A DNA stretch of 64,000 nucleotides from Bolinopsis microptera. Taxonomy: Eukaryota; Ctenophora; Tentaculata; Lobata; Bolinopsidae. Both the position numbers and the translations under genes were made by a program. Under the pieces are notes generated by a model. The model had not been told where the DNA came from, did not search any database, and worked only from the letters and a program-made list of their open reading frames with translations. The stretch covers positions 15,288,340 to 15,352,339 of the forward strand of contig NC_087081.1 of assembly GCF_026151205.1 (NCBI RefSeq), read 5' to 3'. Positions 47,101 through 57,801 of the stretch are shown piece after piece (positions within the stretch are counted from its first letter, which is position 1; the number at the start of each line of letters is the position of its first letter).

Positions 47101-47789
47101 AGGGACTGGACAAAGAGGGATGCTCTTCTTTAGTGAGGCACGCTTACGCCGAGCAGAGGGATCTGAAACTGTTATGGTTCTCCCGGCTGGAATCCACCAA
47201 GAACACAGTGAAACAACTGACAGGAGGAAGTGATATTTCAAACCCGCTCAAAATCAGCGAGGCTATGAAAACCCTTTTCGTTCAACAATGGAACAAAGAG
47301 CGAAAACTCAACAGAAAACTAGGATTCTACAACCTCATCAAGGCAAGCTTCGGTTGCGAAACATACCTGTCGATCAACGTACGGCCACAGCAGACTAGGA
47401 GACTTGCGCAACTCAGAACAAGCTCGCATCAATACAACATCGAAACTGGAAGACACGGCATGCATCGACATAAACTTTCGAATAGGGCATACAAACACTG
47501 TTCTACTACAGATGTGGAGTCACTCGATCTTCTTCTAGAGCTTCCTTTCCCTGATCCAATCATCGAAGATGAACTTCATGTATTGCGTACTTGCCCTCTC
47601 TATGAAGATCTCCGCCACTGTTTGTCCCAACAAAGTAAAACATTACTCTTCTCTGACATTGGACAGATCTTCGCACACCCTACAACCATCGGAGACCTAG
47701 GAAGGTTCCTTACCAAAGCTCATGAACGAAGATTCCCTAAAGCGTCCTCCAAACAAATTCCTAACATTAACAATATTGCCAAATTATAA
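44160..47789 (+). CDS. LINE-1 ORF2: APE endonuclease and reverse transcriptase
   Basis: 1209 aa from the ATG at 44160, which overlaps the ORF1 stop in ATGAATAA; the frame is open from 44115. APE-type endonuclease: SWN (24-26), catalytic Glu58 in CLQETK, GDLN (169-172), VVDY and SDH (278-280). Reverse transcriptase: Asp677 in FVDYAKAFD, the QGHPMSPELF turn, and WADD (775-778) as the catalytic ADD with Trp in place of the usual Tyr/Phe, then LGITF. A C-terminal CxxC...H....C-like motif (HCST ... DELHVLRTC) follows, as in many LINEs. No stop or frameshift: this ORF looks functional, in contrast to ORF1. Confidence 0.93.
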   Translation: MNKTHRLPPVAQKVTMLKNLPILSWNIHDSVMSQEGPKMEDSDFVNILTQSSVFCLQETKQEFFLPNYECFNSTRKGSRSGGICIGVHRSISKQVKLVKTNCPDFQAITFYPNDMENKFTMINVYDSPEQSSYKSKRKAGVGSPYMTTLEHLLDFKAQNPNLGKILLVGDLNARTGNTNFDFEDDDPNSEPDEIPSSHPKTSGRVSKDQVLNSRGNLLLDFLACNRLSLLNGNTLGDIFGEYTSVNYNGASVVDYMAVTPELLESVLSFQVQNLNKFSDHKPCICKIKHKHNLVDAEDLLETLEDAPKKYKWDNEDEKLQFQFHAIQNSPEFVQKITRIAETQCTDREQVLCLNEELVSIFQDIADVILPTKGPRNKPDRKIVSGKRKRRQRMKPKAPWFDVSCINGKRELNKLSKSYGKNPTNKKLRDSYYESRRSYRKLIKLKKSAFIEDLCSDIERGKNINWSRFKRLKDMKTNGSKLDVFDMLNFSKFFKELYSKPSISPKKIKELQDEMDRDATQQTLTEILDQDISSEELLACTRVLKKGKAVSEDLIPNEFLKLSGKHMQCAILHIFNLCLSHRVYPWGTSVVTPLHKKGNIYDPNNYRAIAVASNVGKLFASILLQRLIKFRAETNPDTPNQLGFCKNAQTADHILTLSTCIEKYVKANKGRLFSCFVDYAKAFDTVCREALLYKLWKLGIKGRFFGCMEFMYTNSKAKIKLLNKLSEKIDVLCGTEQGHPMSPELFKCFIHQLSEDPKNLVEVPLLKSTRVTHLLWADDLILLALDQESLQRMLEVLHTYCQEWGLSVNISKTAIMVFNRAGRVLKDSTNFVYGEMTLPSVREYTYLGITFTLTGSLKLAQIKLRQKGLRSYFSLKSMLDLRYLRKTTVFKLFDTLIVPVQSYGCQIWLPMTNFMSIFASGSYPATQDTAKDPLEKVHLSFMKWTMNVNKSTSNTAVWGDTGRYPLAIELTSQVYSYLGRLEGLDKEGCSSLVRHAYAEQRDLKLLWFSRLESTKNTVKQLTGGSDISNPLKISEAMKTLFVQQWNKERKLNRKLGFYNLIKASFGCETYLSINVRPQQTRRLAQLRTSSHQYNIETGRHGMHRHKLSNRAYKHCSTTDVESLDLLLELPFPDPIIEDELHVLRTCPLYEDLRHCLSQQSKTLLFSDIGQIFAHPTTIGDLGRFLTKAHERRFPKASSKQIPNINNIAKL

Positions 47790-47954
47790 TCTATGACTCG
47801 GAACACTTTCAGATAATTTCATTTAAATTATTAAGTATTTTGAATCTCACTCTTAAGATTTACGGGGTTCATTGTATATATATATACTTTATGACTTTTG
47901 GGTAAATTTAATTTTTTATATCTGGTCAGACATTACCATTGTAATTTGACTTTT

Positions 47955-48026
47955 GAATCGTTTAATCCGTTTGAATCGTTTAATCCGTTTAATCCGTTTA
48001 ATCCGTTTAATCCGTTTAATCCGTTT
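47955..48026 (+). repeat. 9-bp tandem tail of LINE-1
   Basis: Units AATCCGTTT and variant GAATCGTTT, about eight copies, at the 3' end of the element as expected for CR1/L2-type LINEs. Confidence 0.9.
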
Positions 48027-48073
48027 ATTATATACACTAGCAGGAACCCGTATAACTCTAAAATGGTGTCAAG

Positions 48074-48148
48074 ACTCAAGAGACTAGAATAATTATTTCC
48101 TGTTTAATTCGCGTTTTTGACACCACTTGGCGGAAGATCGTGTTAAAG
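48074..48148. repeat. Left copy of a direct repeat flanking LINE-2
   Basis: CTCAAGAGACTAG followed by about 40 bp through TTTTTGACACCACTTGG and CGGAAGATCGTGTTAAAG; recurs at 54127-54334 right after the LINE-2 tail, there with an extra block of about 130 bp. Several point differences separate them. Confidence 0.75.
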
Positions 48149-48335
48149 TAAGAAGAAAGGAAAGACGAAGTTGGGCCAGAACCACAAAGACGACTAAACT
48201 AGTACAAAACCGGTCTGTGCACAACCTGGCCCGGGAATAAAGACAACCATAATTAAGCAAACACCTGAGTCTCATGATATTAACGCAACAATACTAAGTG
48301 TTGTAGAAAGCCTCCTAAAAACGCTGGAAAATTGT

Positions 48336-50335
48336 ATGCTGAAGCTAGATGATCGGTTATTAAAGCAAGAAAGTAAGGTTGCAGCACTATCTAAGAAGAT
48401 GGATGCCATAATACAAAACCCACTTAAAAACAACACTGAAATCGCTGAACGCTTCCACCTTCTGGAAGAAAATGATAAGACTCTATTCATCAATATCAAA
48501 GCGCTAAATACGGATAGTCAACGGTGCTCTGAAGAGACCCTGAATAAATTTAACTCAATAGCCCAAACGGTTGATAGGTTGGAGTCCTTGGTTAACATCT
48601 CTCCAAAGCCTGTCCTCTGCTCTTGTCACTGTGATGCAGAAAAAAGCCGAGATTTAAAAATGAATAGTCCACTTAAAACAGCAACCATCTGCCGCTCACA
48701 GGATGCCGACTCTCAACGAGAAACTGTAACAAATGAAATTTTAACCCATGAAGAAACTGGTCCATTTACAGTGGATATCGGCGTCCAGACAGAAACCCTA
48801 AAAAACAGTTTATCTACAGGTCCGTCGATGACGGATAGTTGCGCCCAGACAGAAACAACTGTGTACGAGATTGCAACTCAAACCGAAGAAATGATCCCTC
48901 ATTCTCTGAACAGTTGCAGTGCAAATGAAACAGCCGATATGGAGGAACCATCTGCTGACGACATTGAAAGAATCACCTTTGGCCTGCAACAACTTATAGA
49001 GTCAGTTAAAGATAAAGAAAAGATGATAATGGATCGACTTTACATGTGAACCAAATCAAAATGATACCATCAACTGTCTGCAACAACTCTTAAGCTCAAC
49101 TAGAGATAAAGAAAAGGCGATATCAAAGACAGTTGAGTCAAATCACGATGAAACCATTCATAAGTGCTCATCATCTGCCACGTTGTATTCGGAGATAATA
49201 GAGGTTAATGCGGAACCTACGGCGTCGATAATTGACAGACGTGGGCGCCGCCGGTACGCCGCCGCCGCCGATAAATTCGACACGCCGCCGCCGCCGATAA
49301 CTTTCGATCGGCGCGCCGAATGTCAAATTTTTGCCTAAACAATTAAAAAATGAATGACATTCGGGTAGAAACATTCGGGTAGAAACAAGTTTTGACATTC
49401 GGGTGTTACAAAAGAATTTGAGACTACATTTTGTAACATCAGTTGTGCCGTTTATCGTAGCCAAATATCTGCTTGTTGCTGAACAGAGTATAAATAGTTG
49501 TTCTTTCAAATCGTCATTCAATTTTGAAATGAACCTTAGCATACAAAGTGTACATTAGCTTATAAGATGTCAGTCAGTGGTACAATGACTATGTTGCCAA
49601 AAAATTGGTTCCAGCCGCCGATACGCCGCCGCCGCCGAGTGAAATACGGCCTCACGCCGCCGCTGCAGCATTTTCGGCGGCGCCCACGTCTGATAATTGA
49701 CCAACCTCCAGGCGAGGCTGAAGGGATTTTGCATGAAGCATCTTGCACGAAGTACTCCTAGTGTATGATTCTTACCATGAAGACTTCGACCAGCGAAATT
49801 CTCCAGAAGTTATGATATTAAAAAAGTGCAATACAGCTCAGTTAGTGACTTAGTGGAAAAACGGAAGCTCATATCCGAAATCAAAAGCTTCAACCCTGAG
49901 ATAATCTTTATTCACTTGGGAATAAATGACATCAAGAGGGGGCTAACGTTCCCCACTTTCATAAGAAACTTTAAAAGTGTCCTTCGATTGGCCTTAGAAG
50001 AAACCAATTGCAAGATATGTTACTCGCTCATAATACCAACACCAGGTAACCCTAACCTCAACACAAGGATTCAAGCTGCCAACCAATATATGGATGACTT
50101 TATAAAATGGCTCAGAGAAGAGGACTACTATGAAGACCGAATATGCACAGTCGGTAATGACAACCTCAGCGGCTACGTGGAGAGATATGTTACAAAAGAC
50201 GGTGAAGCACTGAGACTTTCGCCCAGGGGTTTAGCTAAACTATGGCTCAGATGCCGAGATGCCCTTAATAGAACGTCAACCCTAACTAGGCAAACTTTAA
50301 ATGAGTTCACCCGAAGCAACGATCATAATGAATAA
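48336..50335 (+). pseudogene. LINE-2 ORF1 remnant: coiled coil and SGNH-esterase-like domain
   Basis: 48336-49049 encodes the coiled coil and a Thr/Glu-rich linker (repeated QTET motifs), then stops. The hAT-like insertion 49236-49692 follows. 49826-50335 encodes the C-terminal esterase-like part with HLGINDI (GxND block) and a LSPRGLAKLW block near the end, better preserved than in LINE-1. The ORF1 stop at 50333-50335 again overlaps the ORF2 start. Confidence 0.75.
49236..49692. mobile_element. hAT-like element, 457 bp, inside LINE-2 ORF1
   Basis: Terminal inverted repeats CAGACGTGGGCGCCGCCG and 8-bp target duplication ATAATTGA (49228-49235, 49693-49700). Subterminal regions are packed with CGCCGCCGCCGA units on both sides around an AT-rich centre. 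No transposase. Confidence 0.88.
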
Positions 50336-53300
50336 TACAGGGAGCGTAATTGTGGGAAAACTGCAGAGAGACAATAGCAGTATAAAGTTGATGAACTATC
50401 CCACACCGCAGCACAAAACCACGATCAGGACCTCTCAGTTGTGTCATGGAACATCAATAAAATATCTCACCACTCACTAGGAAACAAGACCGAGATTGAT
50501 GAGTTTCGTGAGATCATCGAGATGTCACCGATATTTTGTCTACAAGAAACAAAGGGAGACGTAGTGGTGCCCAACTACCGCTGCTTTAACAAAAACAGGG
50601 TATCCTCAAGGCTCAAGATCAGGAGGCCTATGCATCGGTGTTCAACGGTCGTTCGAAAAGTACATTACCCAAATCGAAACAGATTCAACAGACATCCAAG
50701 CAGTATCCATTTCGAAAACGTACACAAAGGCCGAAAAGAACATCACTCTGATAAACATATACGACTCTTCTTATAAGGTCAGGATGAAGAGTCTTGGAGT
50801 TGAGGAGAATACTCTTGAAGCTCTTCTCCACTTTATCGGAGAGCAACTTGGTCACTCTGACATCATGCTAGTAGGTGACCTAAATGCTCGTACAGGTGGT
50901 GTCAACTTCATCCCAGTGACAAAAGACTGGATGAAAAAGAAGAAATCGAATGCACCCAGACCTTGCCGAGCCAGTAAAGATTCTGTACTAAATGAAAGAG
51001 GTAATAGATTCCTTGACCTTCTGGGCAGCTGTGACCTCACTCTATTGAACGGCAATGTCATTGGTGACATTTTTGGTGAGCTCACCTGCTATCAGTACAA
51101 CGGACAAAGTGTCGTTGACTACATAGCAGTTTCACCGAGCATCAGGAATATGGTGAAACGGTTCAAAGTTCTTTCCTTAACTAACATATCAGATCACAAA
51201 CCTATCCTCTGTCAACTCTCAGTTAGAATCCAAATGATAGCCGCTGAATTAATTCAAGAGCTTCATCAAGATGCACCTAAAAGACCGAAATGGGATGGAG
51301 ATGCAACGGCCCAACAGTTTACTGATAATCTAAACAAGGCCGAAATAACAAATCAGCTATTGGATATTTCGACCTCAACTCTTGATACAGTAGAAAACAT
51401 CTACTCCACGAACAAGAAGTTCGTTCACATTCTTGAAAGCGCACTTTGCACCGATCAACCCTCAAATTGTGCCAATAGTGAGCAAAAGATAAGGTGTTTT
51501 TCTAAAAAGAAACGACGCAGTAAACTCCGCCCAAAACAAAAGTGGTTCGATGCTGAGTGCATTACAACTAAGCGAGAGCTTAATATTCTAACAAGGAAGT
51601 ACGGGAAAAACCCCTCGGACGCCCTTCTACGAAACCGCTTCTACTCTAGGAAGAAGGACTATAAAAAATTGTTAAAAAGGAAAAAGGCTGTTTTCTTCCA
51701 AGAGTTAAACCAGGAAATTCTGCAGGAAAATAAGATTTCGTGGAAGAACTTGAAGAAACTGAAGAAATTTAACGAAAAACCCTCCAAGCTGGACATATTC
51801 GACATGGCGAAGTTCTACCAATTCTTTCTGGATCTCTACAAAAAGAAGGATACAAACTTCCCACAGAATAGAACAGTGACTAAAGCAAATGAACAAATAA
51901 TGAGCATACTAAATGATGAGATATCATCGAAAGAGGTTGTACATGCGGTGAAAACACTTAAGAACGGTAAGGCAGTTGGACTAGATTGTTTACTCAATGA
52001 GCAGCTTAAGTCTGCCGCCCAGAACCACTGCGCTCTCTCAGTGTTAGTTAAGCTCTTTAATGATTGCTTGGACCTTGGTGTCTACCCATGGAACACTACG
52101 ATTGTGAGCCCACTCCACAAAAAAGAATGTATCTACGACCCCGATAACTACAGAGCCATTGCGAAATTTAGGAAGGAACATTGCCCGGACACAGTTAACC
52201 AGCTTGGCTTCTGTAAGAATGCTAGAACTGTGGATCATCTGTTCACCCTTTCCACTTGTGTAGACAAATACGTGAATAACAAAGGACAAAGACTCTATTC
52301 TTGTTTTGTGGATTTTCGCAAAGCTTTCGACTCAATCAGTCGTGAAGCTCTTCTGTACAAGCTCTCAACCCTTGGAATAGATGGAAAATTCCTAAAATGT
52401 CTAGAACATATGTATGTACAAGAATTCCAAAGCTAAGATCAAGCTGATCGCTAAAATATCAGACTCATTTGATATTCTTGCAGGTACGGAGCAGGGCCAC
52501 CCAATGAGCCCTGAACTATTCAAAACTTACATCCACGAACTTTCGGAACGACTGAACAGTGTTCAAGACATCTCAAGTCCATTGCTGAATGAAACTATTC
52601 TGACCCACCTCCTGTGGGCAGATGATCTTGTCCTCCCCGCACTTTCGAAAGAAAGTCTTCAGGTCATGATCTCTGAACTTGAGTCATTCTGCAAAGAATG
52701 GGGGCTCACGGTGAACACCAAGAAAACCGCCATCATGATTTTTAATAAAAGTGGAAGGCAACTCAAAGAGAGTTACGGTTTTCAGTACATGGGATCAACA
52801 ATCCCATCAGCGAAAACATATTGCTATTTAGGGATCACCTTCTCACTGTCGGGCAGCTTTAAGACAGCACTAAACCTTCTGCGACAAAAAGCTCTCCGGG
52901 CATACTTTGGACTGAAAAGTGAAGTAGACCTTAACAATATATCCAAGGTCGCAGTTCTTAAACTGCTCGACTCCCTCATACTGCCAGTTGTATCGTACGG
53001 AGTGGAAGTCTGGATCAGCAGTAGCTCAGGAATTAAGGCTTTTGCCAGCACAACTGACAATACGAAGCAATCCCCACTGGCAGGCATTGCAGCTGACCCA
53101 TTCGAAAGAATGCACCTCGCCATCCTTAAATGGACCCTTGGAGTTGGCAAATCTACATCTAACGCAGCTGTTTGGGGAGACTGCGGAAGAACCCCTATTG
53201 TAGTTCGATATGTTAAACAAGTCACCGATTTCCATAATCGCCTTGCAAGACTTGAACTAGAAGACTCACCAGCCCTAGCCAGGCACGCTTTTGCTGAGCA

Positions 53301-53895
53301 GAAGAAACTTGATTTAGGTTGGTTCAGAGCACTGGAATCAATGCTAATGATACTCGACGAGAACAAATTTGAACATCAACTTTACAACCCATTGTTATGT
53401 CAGGAAAGGGCACATAACCGATTTATCAATCTATGGGAAACAGAAAGACAAAGCAATAAGAAGCTTACGTTCTATGATAAAGTTAAAGGTGCTTTCGAGC
53501 AGGAGCCGTACCTCACGCTACCGTCGAGAACTGGAAGCAACTTAGTGGCTAGGATCCGAATGAGCGGACATAAGCTAAACGTAGAAACTGGAAGATATGG
53601 GAGCAGAACTGGAAGTCAACATCACAGAATTTGTAAATTCTGCAGCGAAAAGTTCATGATGGAGCTCTTTGTTAATCTTCCTTGTGTTGATCCGATAATA
53701 GAAGATGAAGAACACTTCCTTAGAACATGTCCCAGGTACCATTCCAGTTGGACTAACATGAAGGAGCCCACAAAGTCATTACTATTTCATGACATGAAGA
53801 GCCTCTTTCTACCGGAGCACATAGTGGAATTCACCAAGTTCGTCGCTCAGCTATGCAGAACACGATTCCCTATAAAGAAGAAACACGAACATTAG
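50328..53895 (+). pseudogene. LINE-2 ORF2, frameshifted
   Basis: Same APE-RT order as LINE-1 ORF2: SWNI near 50444, CLQETK, GDLNARTG near 50875, SDHKP near 51190, FVDFRKAFD near 52308, QGHPMSPELF near 52490 and WADD near 52617. Breaks: shift near 50400 (start to SWNI), around 50610-50780 and at about 52425; and a deletion near 52163 that removes about 20 residues between NYRAIA and the QLGFCKNA motif of the RT palm. It cannot make an active enzyme. Confidence 0.85.
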
Positions 53896-54066
53896 TGTCT
53901 CAGTACGGGATATCACATTTCCTCCACAGCCCCTTCATTTTCACTTTTTCTTTACACTCATCAAACACCTTAATGTTAACGGATTTTCTATTTGGATTTC
54001 GGACTTTGACCTTTAGCTATGCTGATAGATCTGACATTATCTCACTGTAATATAGACCTATTTTTT

Positions 54067-54126
54067 GTAAACCTTGTAAACCTTGTAAACCTTGTAAACC
54101 TTGTAAACCTTGTAAACCTTGTAAAC
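54067..54126 (+). repeat. 9-bp tandem tail of LINE-2
   Basis: TTGTAAACC repeated seven times at the 3' end of LINE-2. Confidence 0.95.
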
Positions 54127-54334
54127 CTCAAGAGACTAAAATAATTATTTCCTATTTAATTCGCGTTTTTGACACCACTTGGGGGTCCAAATTTTGGGCT
54201 CTAAAACTCCTATTCCTTGGCCAATTTTTTATTTTTTCATACTGATTTGAAAAGCATAAAAGCATTTGACCCAGTAAAAAAGTTTCAGTTGTATATCTTT
54301 TACGGTTTTTGCGGAAGGTCGTGTTAAAGTTTAT
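54127..54334. repeat. Right copy of the direct repeat flanking LINE-2
   Basis: See 48074-48148. Starts immediately after the LINE-2 tail, which makes a very long target duplication one explanation. Confidence 0.65.
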
Positions 54335-54379
54335 GCCGTGGTGTCAGTAAAATGGCACGGATATATACATATATGGACA

Positions 54380-56221
54380 GATTTCAAGGATTTCAAAGGA
54401 TTTCAAGGATTTCAAAATAAAATGATCATTACAATAAACATTGTGTCGGATCTAAATTTAAACCAATAAAGATAAAATGAAAGTCAAGAACGAAAAACCC
54501 GAAACCTGTCCTGAAAAATGCACGGTTGACGGTTATAGTCTAAAGAGTTTAAAAACCGAGCCCTTCTAAAATGGAATGTTCATGACGTGAACAACCAGTC
54601 CTTTGGGTCCATGTTTAAGATTCACACATAAATTCCACACAAAATCAAAAGTGTGAATCGCACACGAAAATAACACACTGTCGAATCCACGTTTCGCATG
54701 TTGAGTCCATGAGTCATGGTGTTAGTCCTTCCTTTTCTTTTCTGTCACTCGGGGGGAACCTCCGCTTGTTCACTTTACTCAAGAATCTGGCAGTTTCTCT
54801 GATCATTAGGATATCCTTGAATAGGTCGGCAAAGGTCTCCGCTCCCGAGGTGATCATGGTTCTCGCCTGCTGACCTATGTTTCGCCTCAGGTCGTCGTAA
54901 AGCGAACAATCCGTGAGAACGTGTTTCTCATCTTCAATGATCGGCTCAAACATTGGTAGCTCAGCCAGTATACCGACAGCTTCAAGGTCTGATGAAGAAC
55001 AGTGCTTACAAATGCGACTGAGCGGATTTTCACGGTTGATGGCGTATCTACCGGTCTCGATGTTGAACTTATGAGCACTCATTCTGAACTGCGCCAGCCG
55101 CTTCACCTCTTCTCCACTGAGCTGCAGGTTCAGGTACGTTTCAGCTGTAAATTCACTTTTGATAATGTTGTAGAAACTGAGCTTCCGGTTGTTTTGCCGC
55201 TCCTCGTTCCAACAGTTAATGAAAGTACTACGTAGTGCTGTTTTGAATTGGTTGGGGTAGGTCAACCTGCGTGATGATACTGACTGAAGGCTTTGTCGGA
55301 GATCTTCTAAACCTTTGTACCATGGCAGATTGAGTGTGCGTTGTTCTATGTACGCCTGTCTGGCTAGACTTGTGCAGCCAGCTCTGTCCATTTGCTCAAG
55401 TCGGTTGAAATACCCAAAAACTTGCTTTGATGCCTTTATCACTAGGGGCAGCGGCCTGTATCACCCCATACACTAGCATTTGAGGTTTTTCTGCCCACTC
55501 CTAAGGTCCACTTGAGGAATGAGAGATTAAGCTTTTTGAGAGGATCTCTTGCAGTCTCCTTCAGGAGAGATTTGGTGTTGATATTATCTTGATAGTTTCT
55601 GACAAAGAGAGTCTCTGGTAGCCACACCTGACATCCGTATGTCACAATCGGTACAACAAGCGCGTCGAATAGCTTGAATACGATTGTTCTCCTGAAGTGT
55701 CTTAGGTCAATACTGCTTTTTAGCGCGAAGTAGCTCCTGAGACCTTTTTGCTTCAGTTTGTTCTGTGCTACTGCTGAAGAACCGTTGAGGGTAAAGGTTA
55801 TCCCGAGGTAGCAATATTCTCGAACTGATGTGATGTTGGTTTCGCCGAGTTGGAATGTCAGACTCTCTTTAAGGAGCCTCCCGGAACGGTTGAACACCAT
55901 CACCGCCGTTTTTCCGATGTTAACGGTTAGTCCCCATTCGATACAGTATCTGTGTAAAACGTTTAAACGTTTCTGTAGTCCAATATGATCGAGGGCAAGA
56001 AGTATAAGATCATCTGCCCAGAGGAGATGAGTGATATTAACGTTATTCAGTTCAGGGACGTTGACTTCCTCAGCGTTATCCAGATCTAGGGAGAGTTGGT
56101 GGATGAAACACTTGAACAGCTCAGGAGACATCGGGTGACCTTGCTCAGTCCCACAGTGAATGTCGATTGTCTCTGATAATCTGTTCAACAGTTTGATTTT
56201 TGCTGAGGAATGTATACATCT
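54380..56221 (-). mobile_element. LINE-3: 5'-truncated CR1/L2-like LINE, minus strand
   Basis: Third relative of LINE-1, in opposite orientation and tail to tail with LINE-2. Homology starts at the RT turn (56221) and runs through the RT C-terminus; the 3' UTR ends in TTGAAATCC-type tail units (54416 down to 54380). Confidence 0.85.
54714..56214 (-). pseudogene. LINE-3 reverse transcriptase C-terminal fragment
   Basis: 56188-55442 carries QGHPMSPELF, WADD and LGITF; after WGDTGR the frame is lost by a one-base deletion near 55440 and resumes as 55442-54714 with the C-terminal HCSS...EDEKHVLTDC motif. A second shift lies near 56210. 5' truncation removes endonuclease and RT N-terminus. Confidence 0.85.
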
Positions 56222-56633
56222 CGCTTTATATATAGTAAGATTTCAGCTATGAGGATATTGATAACGAACTACACGAGGACTTTTCTGGCGGACACGGGAA
56301 TCTTCGAGACACTCTTCAGGGGGCAGTTTACGATAGTAAGTCGGTCATCTCAGTACAAAATAAACATCTTCAAGTGCCAATCAGCTAGCTATCGCCTATA
56401 ATATGAGAGTGGAAATGTAAAGCCGAAACTGCAGTTTATTATGGTTATGTTAATCTAATCTCGGATAACATTAATGAAATCTCCATACCAGATCAAAATT
56501 ATCTAGTTTGTAGATTTTAAATTCGGTCTAAGAATCACTCGAACCTTTCTGTTACACTATCATGTTTTTGAACAAGTTTCGGAGTTAGACTTTAAATGTT
56601 TGGAATTCTTTAACCGACTATCTTTTACCTCAG
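56222..56633. other. No gene seen between LINE-3 and the exon at 56634
   Basis: AT-rich, presumed intron or intergenic sequence; it ends in the pyrimidine-rich TCTTTTACCTCAG acceptor of the next feature. Confidence 0.4.
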
Positions 56634-57023
56634 GAGGACACAATAATCGACACATATTGGCTGGTCAGGTCCTCTCTCCTCGACAGCAGACTCGACATCT
56701 TCAGCGACAACAAACCCAAAAAGAGAGACGGAGTCCTGCAGCATCGGATGAAGCAGCGGGAGATGGAGGTGCAGCCCTGGAGACGACCTTATGACTCCGC
56801 TAGTGCTGTCCCGAGCAAGGTTGCCTTCAAGGTGGAGCTGATACCCATCGCGACCACTAAAACAGAGGAAGTGGAGTCGGAAGAGGCGGCACCGGACGAA
56901 CATGTGGTTGAAGAGGAGGAGGAAGGGGAAGAAGGGAAGACAGTGAAGAGGGCGAAGAAAGGGAGGAAGGGAACAATATTTCAGAGGAGTTCACCTCCCT
57001 TACTAGCACTAGTTTCACAGTGA
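56634..57023 (+). CDS. Terminal exon of an unidentified host gene
   Basis: A clean acceptor (TTTTACCTCAG) opens a 129-codon frame beginning EDTIIDTYWLV, through a basic and then a Glu-rich stretch, to TGA at 57021. The DTYWL start resembles the end of the catalytic domain of nucleotide cyclases, which would suggest a receptor guanylate cyclase tail; this is weak. After the Glu/Lys-rich stretch a different frame (from about 56940) stays open to TAA at 57170-57172 with polar, coding-like composition, so a frameshift in the purine tract or an alternative ending is possible. Upstream exons are not in the window on this side; LINE-3 lies where they would be. Confidence 0.45.
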   Translation, partial: EDTIIDTYWLVRSSLLDSRLDIFSDNKPKKRDGVLQHRMKQREMEVQPWRRPYDSASAVPSKVAFKVELIPIATTKTEEVESEEAAPDEHVVEEEEEGEEGKTVKRAKKGRKGTIFQRSSPPLLALVSQ

Positions 57024-57172
57024 AGGATTATGATGCTAACAAGGCGGCTGAGAGTTTCACCGTGAAGGTGAGAGGGGAAGGAGGGTTGGATCCTGAGGCG
57101 GCTGGAGATTGGCAGACCCATCAATCTACCGGGCATGGAGTCAACGAGGAAAGCTTGGTTCCGGTGTCTTAA

Positions 57173-57801
57173 ACTATTGGACTCGTACTATAATCCTTAA
57201 ACTCTTAAAGATATTCATTCGAGCTCAGCTAAGAGAGACAAAAGGAAATTTGCAGAAAATTTGGACTGACAGCTAGAGCCCAAGAAACCTGTTAATATCG
57301 TGTTTAATGTTGTGTGCTACTGTAATTTGCTACTGTTCACTGTTACAATAAGCGATTTTCTGTATTTGGTATTAATAGGCTGATTTTCCGGAATGACAGG
57401 CTGTGCGGCGCCCAGAAAGTTTCGACTTTAAACAAAAAAGAAACCAATTCAACATCATATCAATCGCCATTGTCATTTTCAATGTTAATGTGACCTCTAA
57501 TTAGTAATTTCACTTTTATTTCAATTTTTGTCGGTGATGGTATTTTTCAATAAAACTACTGTTCGTGCAATAAAATTAAAAACTATGAACATCCTTTATT
57601 AAATATTAATATTTAACATAGGCATTAAAATCAATAATATAGATACTCATCTTATTAAAAAATTAATTTTTTTCTTGGTTTAATATTTATCAGCCGATTA
57701 AAAGTTTTTATCTTTAAATTTATCATTTTTTTTTCTTTGATGTAATAACTTTAAGTTTAACAATCTAATAAAGTCTCATGCATTTGGATCCAGTAGAAAC
57801 T
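57173..57801. other. Intergenic, no gene
   Basis: AT-rich 3' flanks of the two converging genes. The block GGAATGACAGGCTGTGCGGCG near 57390 is an inverted relative of one near 1300. Confidence 0.4.

Larger units (their letters stand above)
37615..48026 (+). mobile_element. LINE-1: CR1/L2-like non-LTR retrotransposon, about 10.4 kb
   Basis: The 5' limit is taken where homology with the gene A upstream flank ends (37613); a 53-bp-period minisatellite and a short GC-rich leader follow. ORF1 (38405-44167) is a very long frame ending in a coiled coil and an SGNH-esterase-like domain, as known for CR1-type ORF1. ORF2 (44160-47789) has intact APE and RT. A 3' UTR and nine 9-bp tail units (about 47955-48026) close it. 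Whether the first 1.4 kaa of ORF1 belongs to the original element or was acquired is unclear. Confidence 0.85.
48150..54126 (+). mobile_element. LINE-2: 5'-truncated, decayed CR1/L2-like LINE
   Basis: Homologous to LINE-1 from the coiled-coil part of ORF1 to the tail, lacking the long N-terminal part of ORF1. It is split by a hAT-like element (49236-49692) and ends in seven TTGTAAACC units (54067-54126). Confidence 0.85.
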
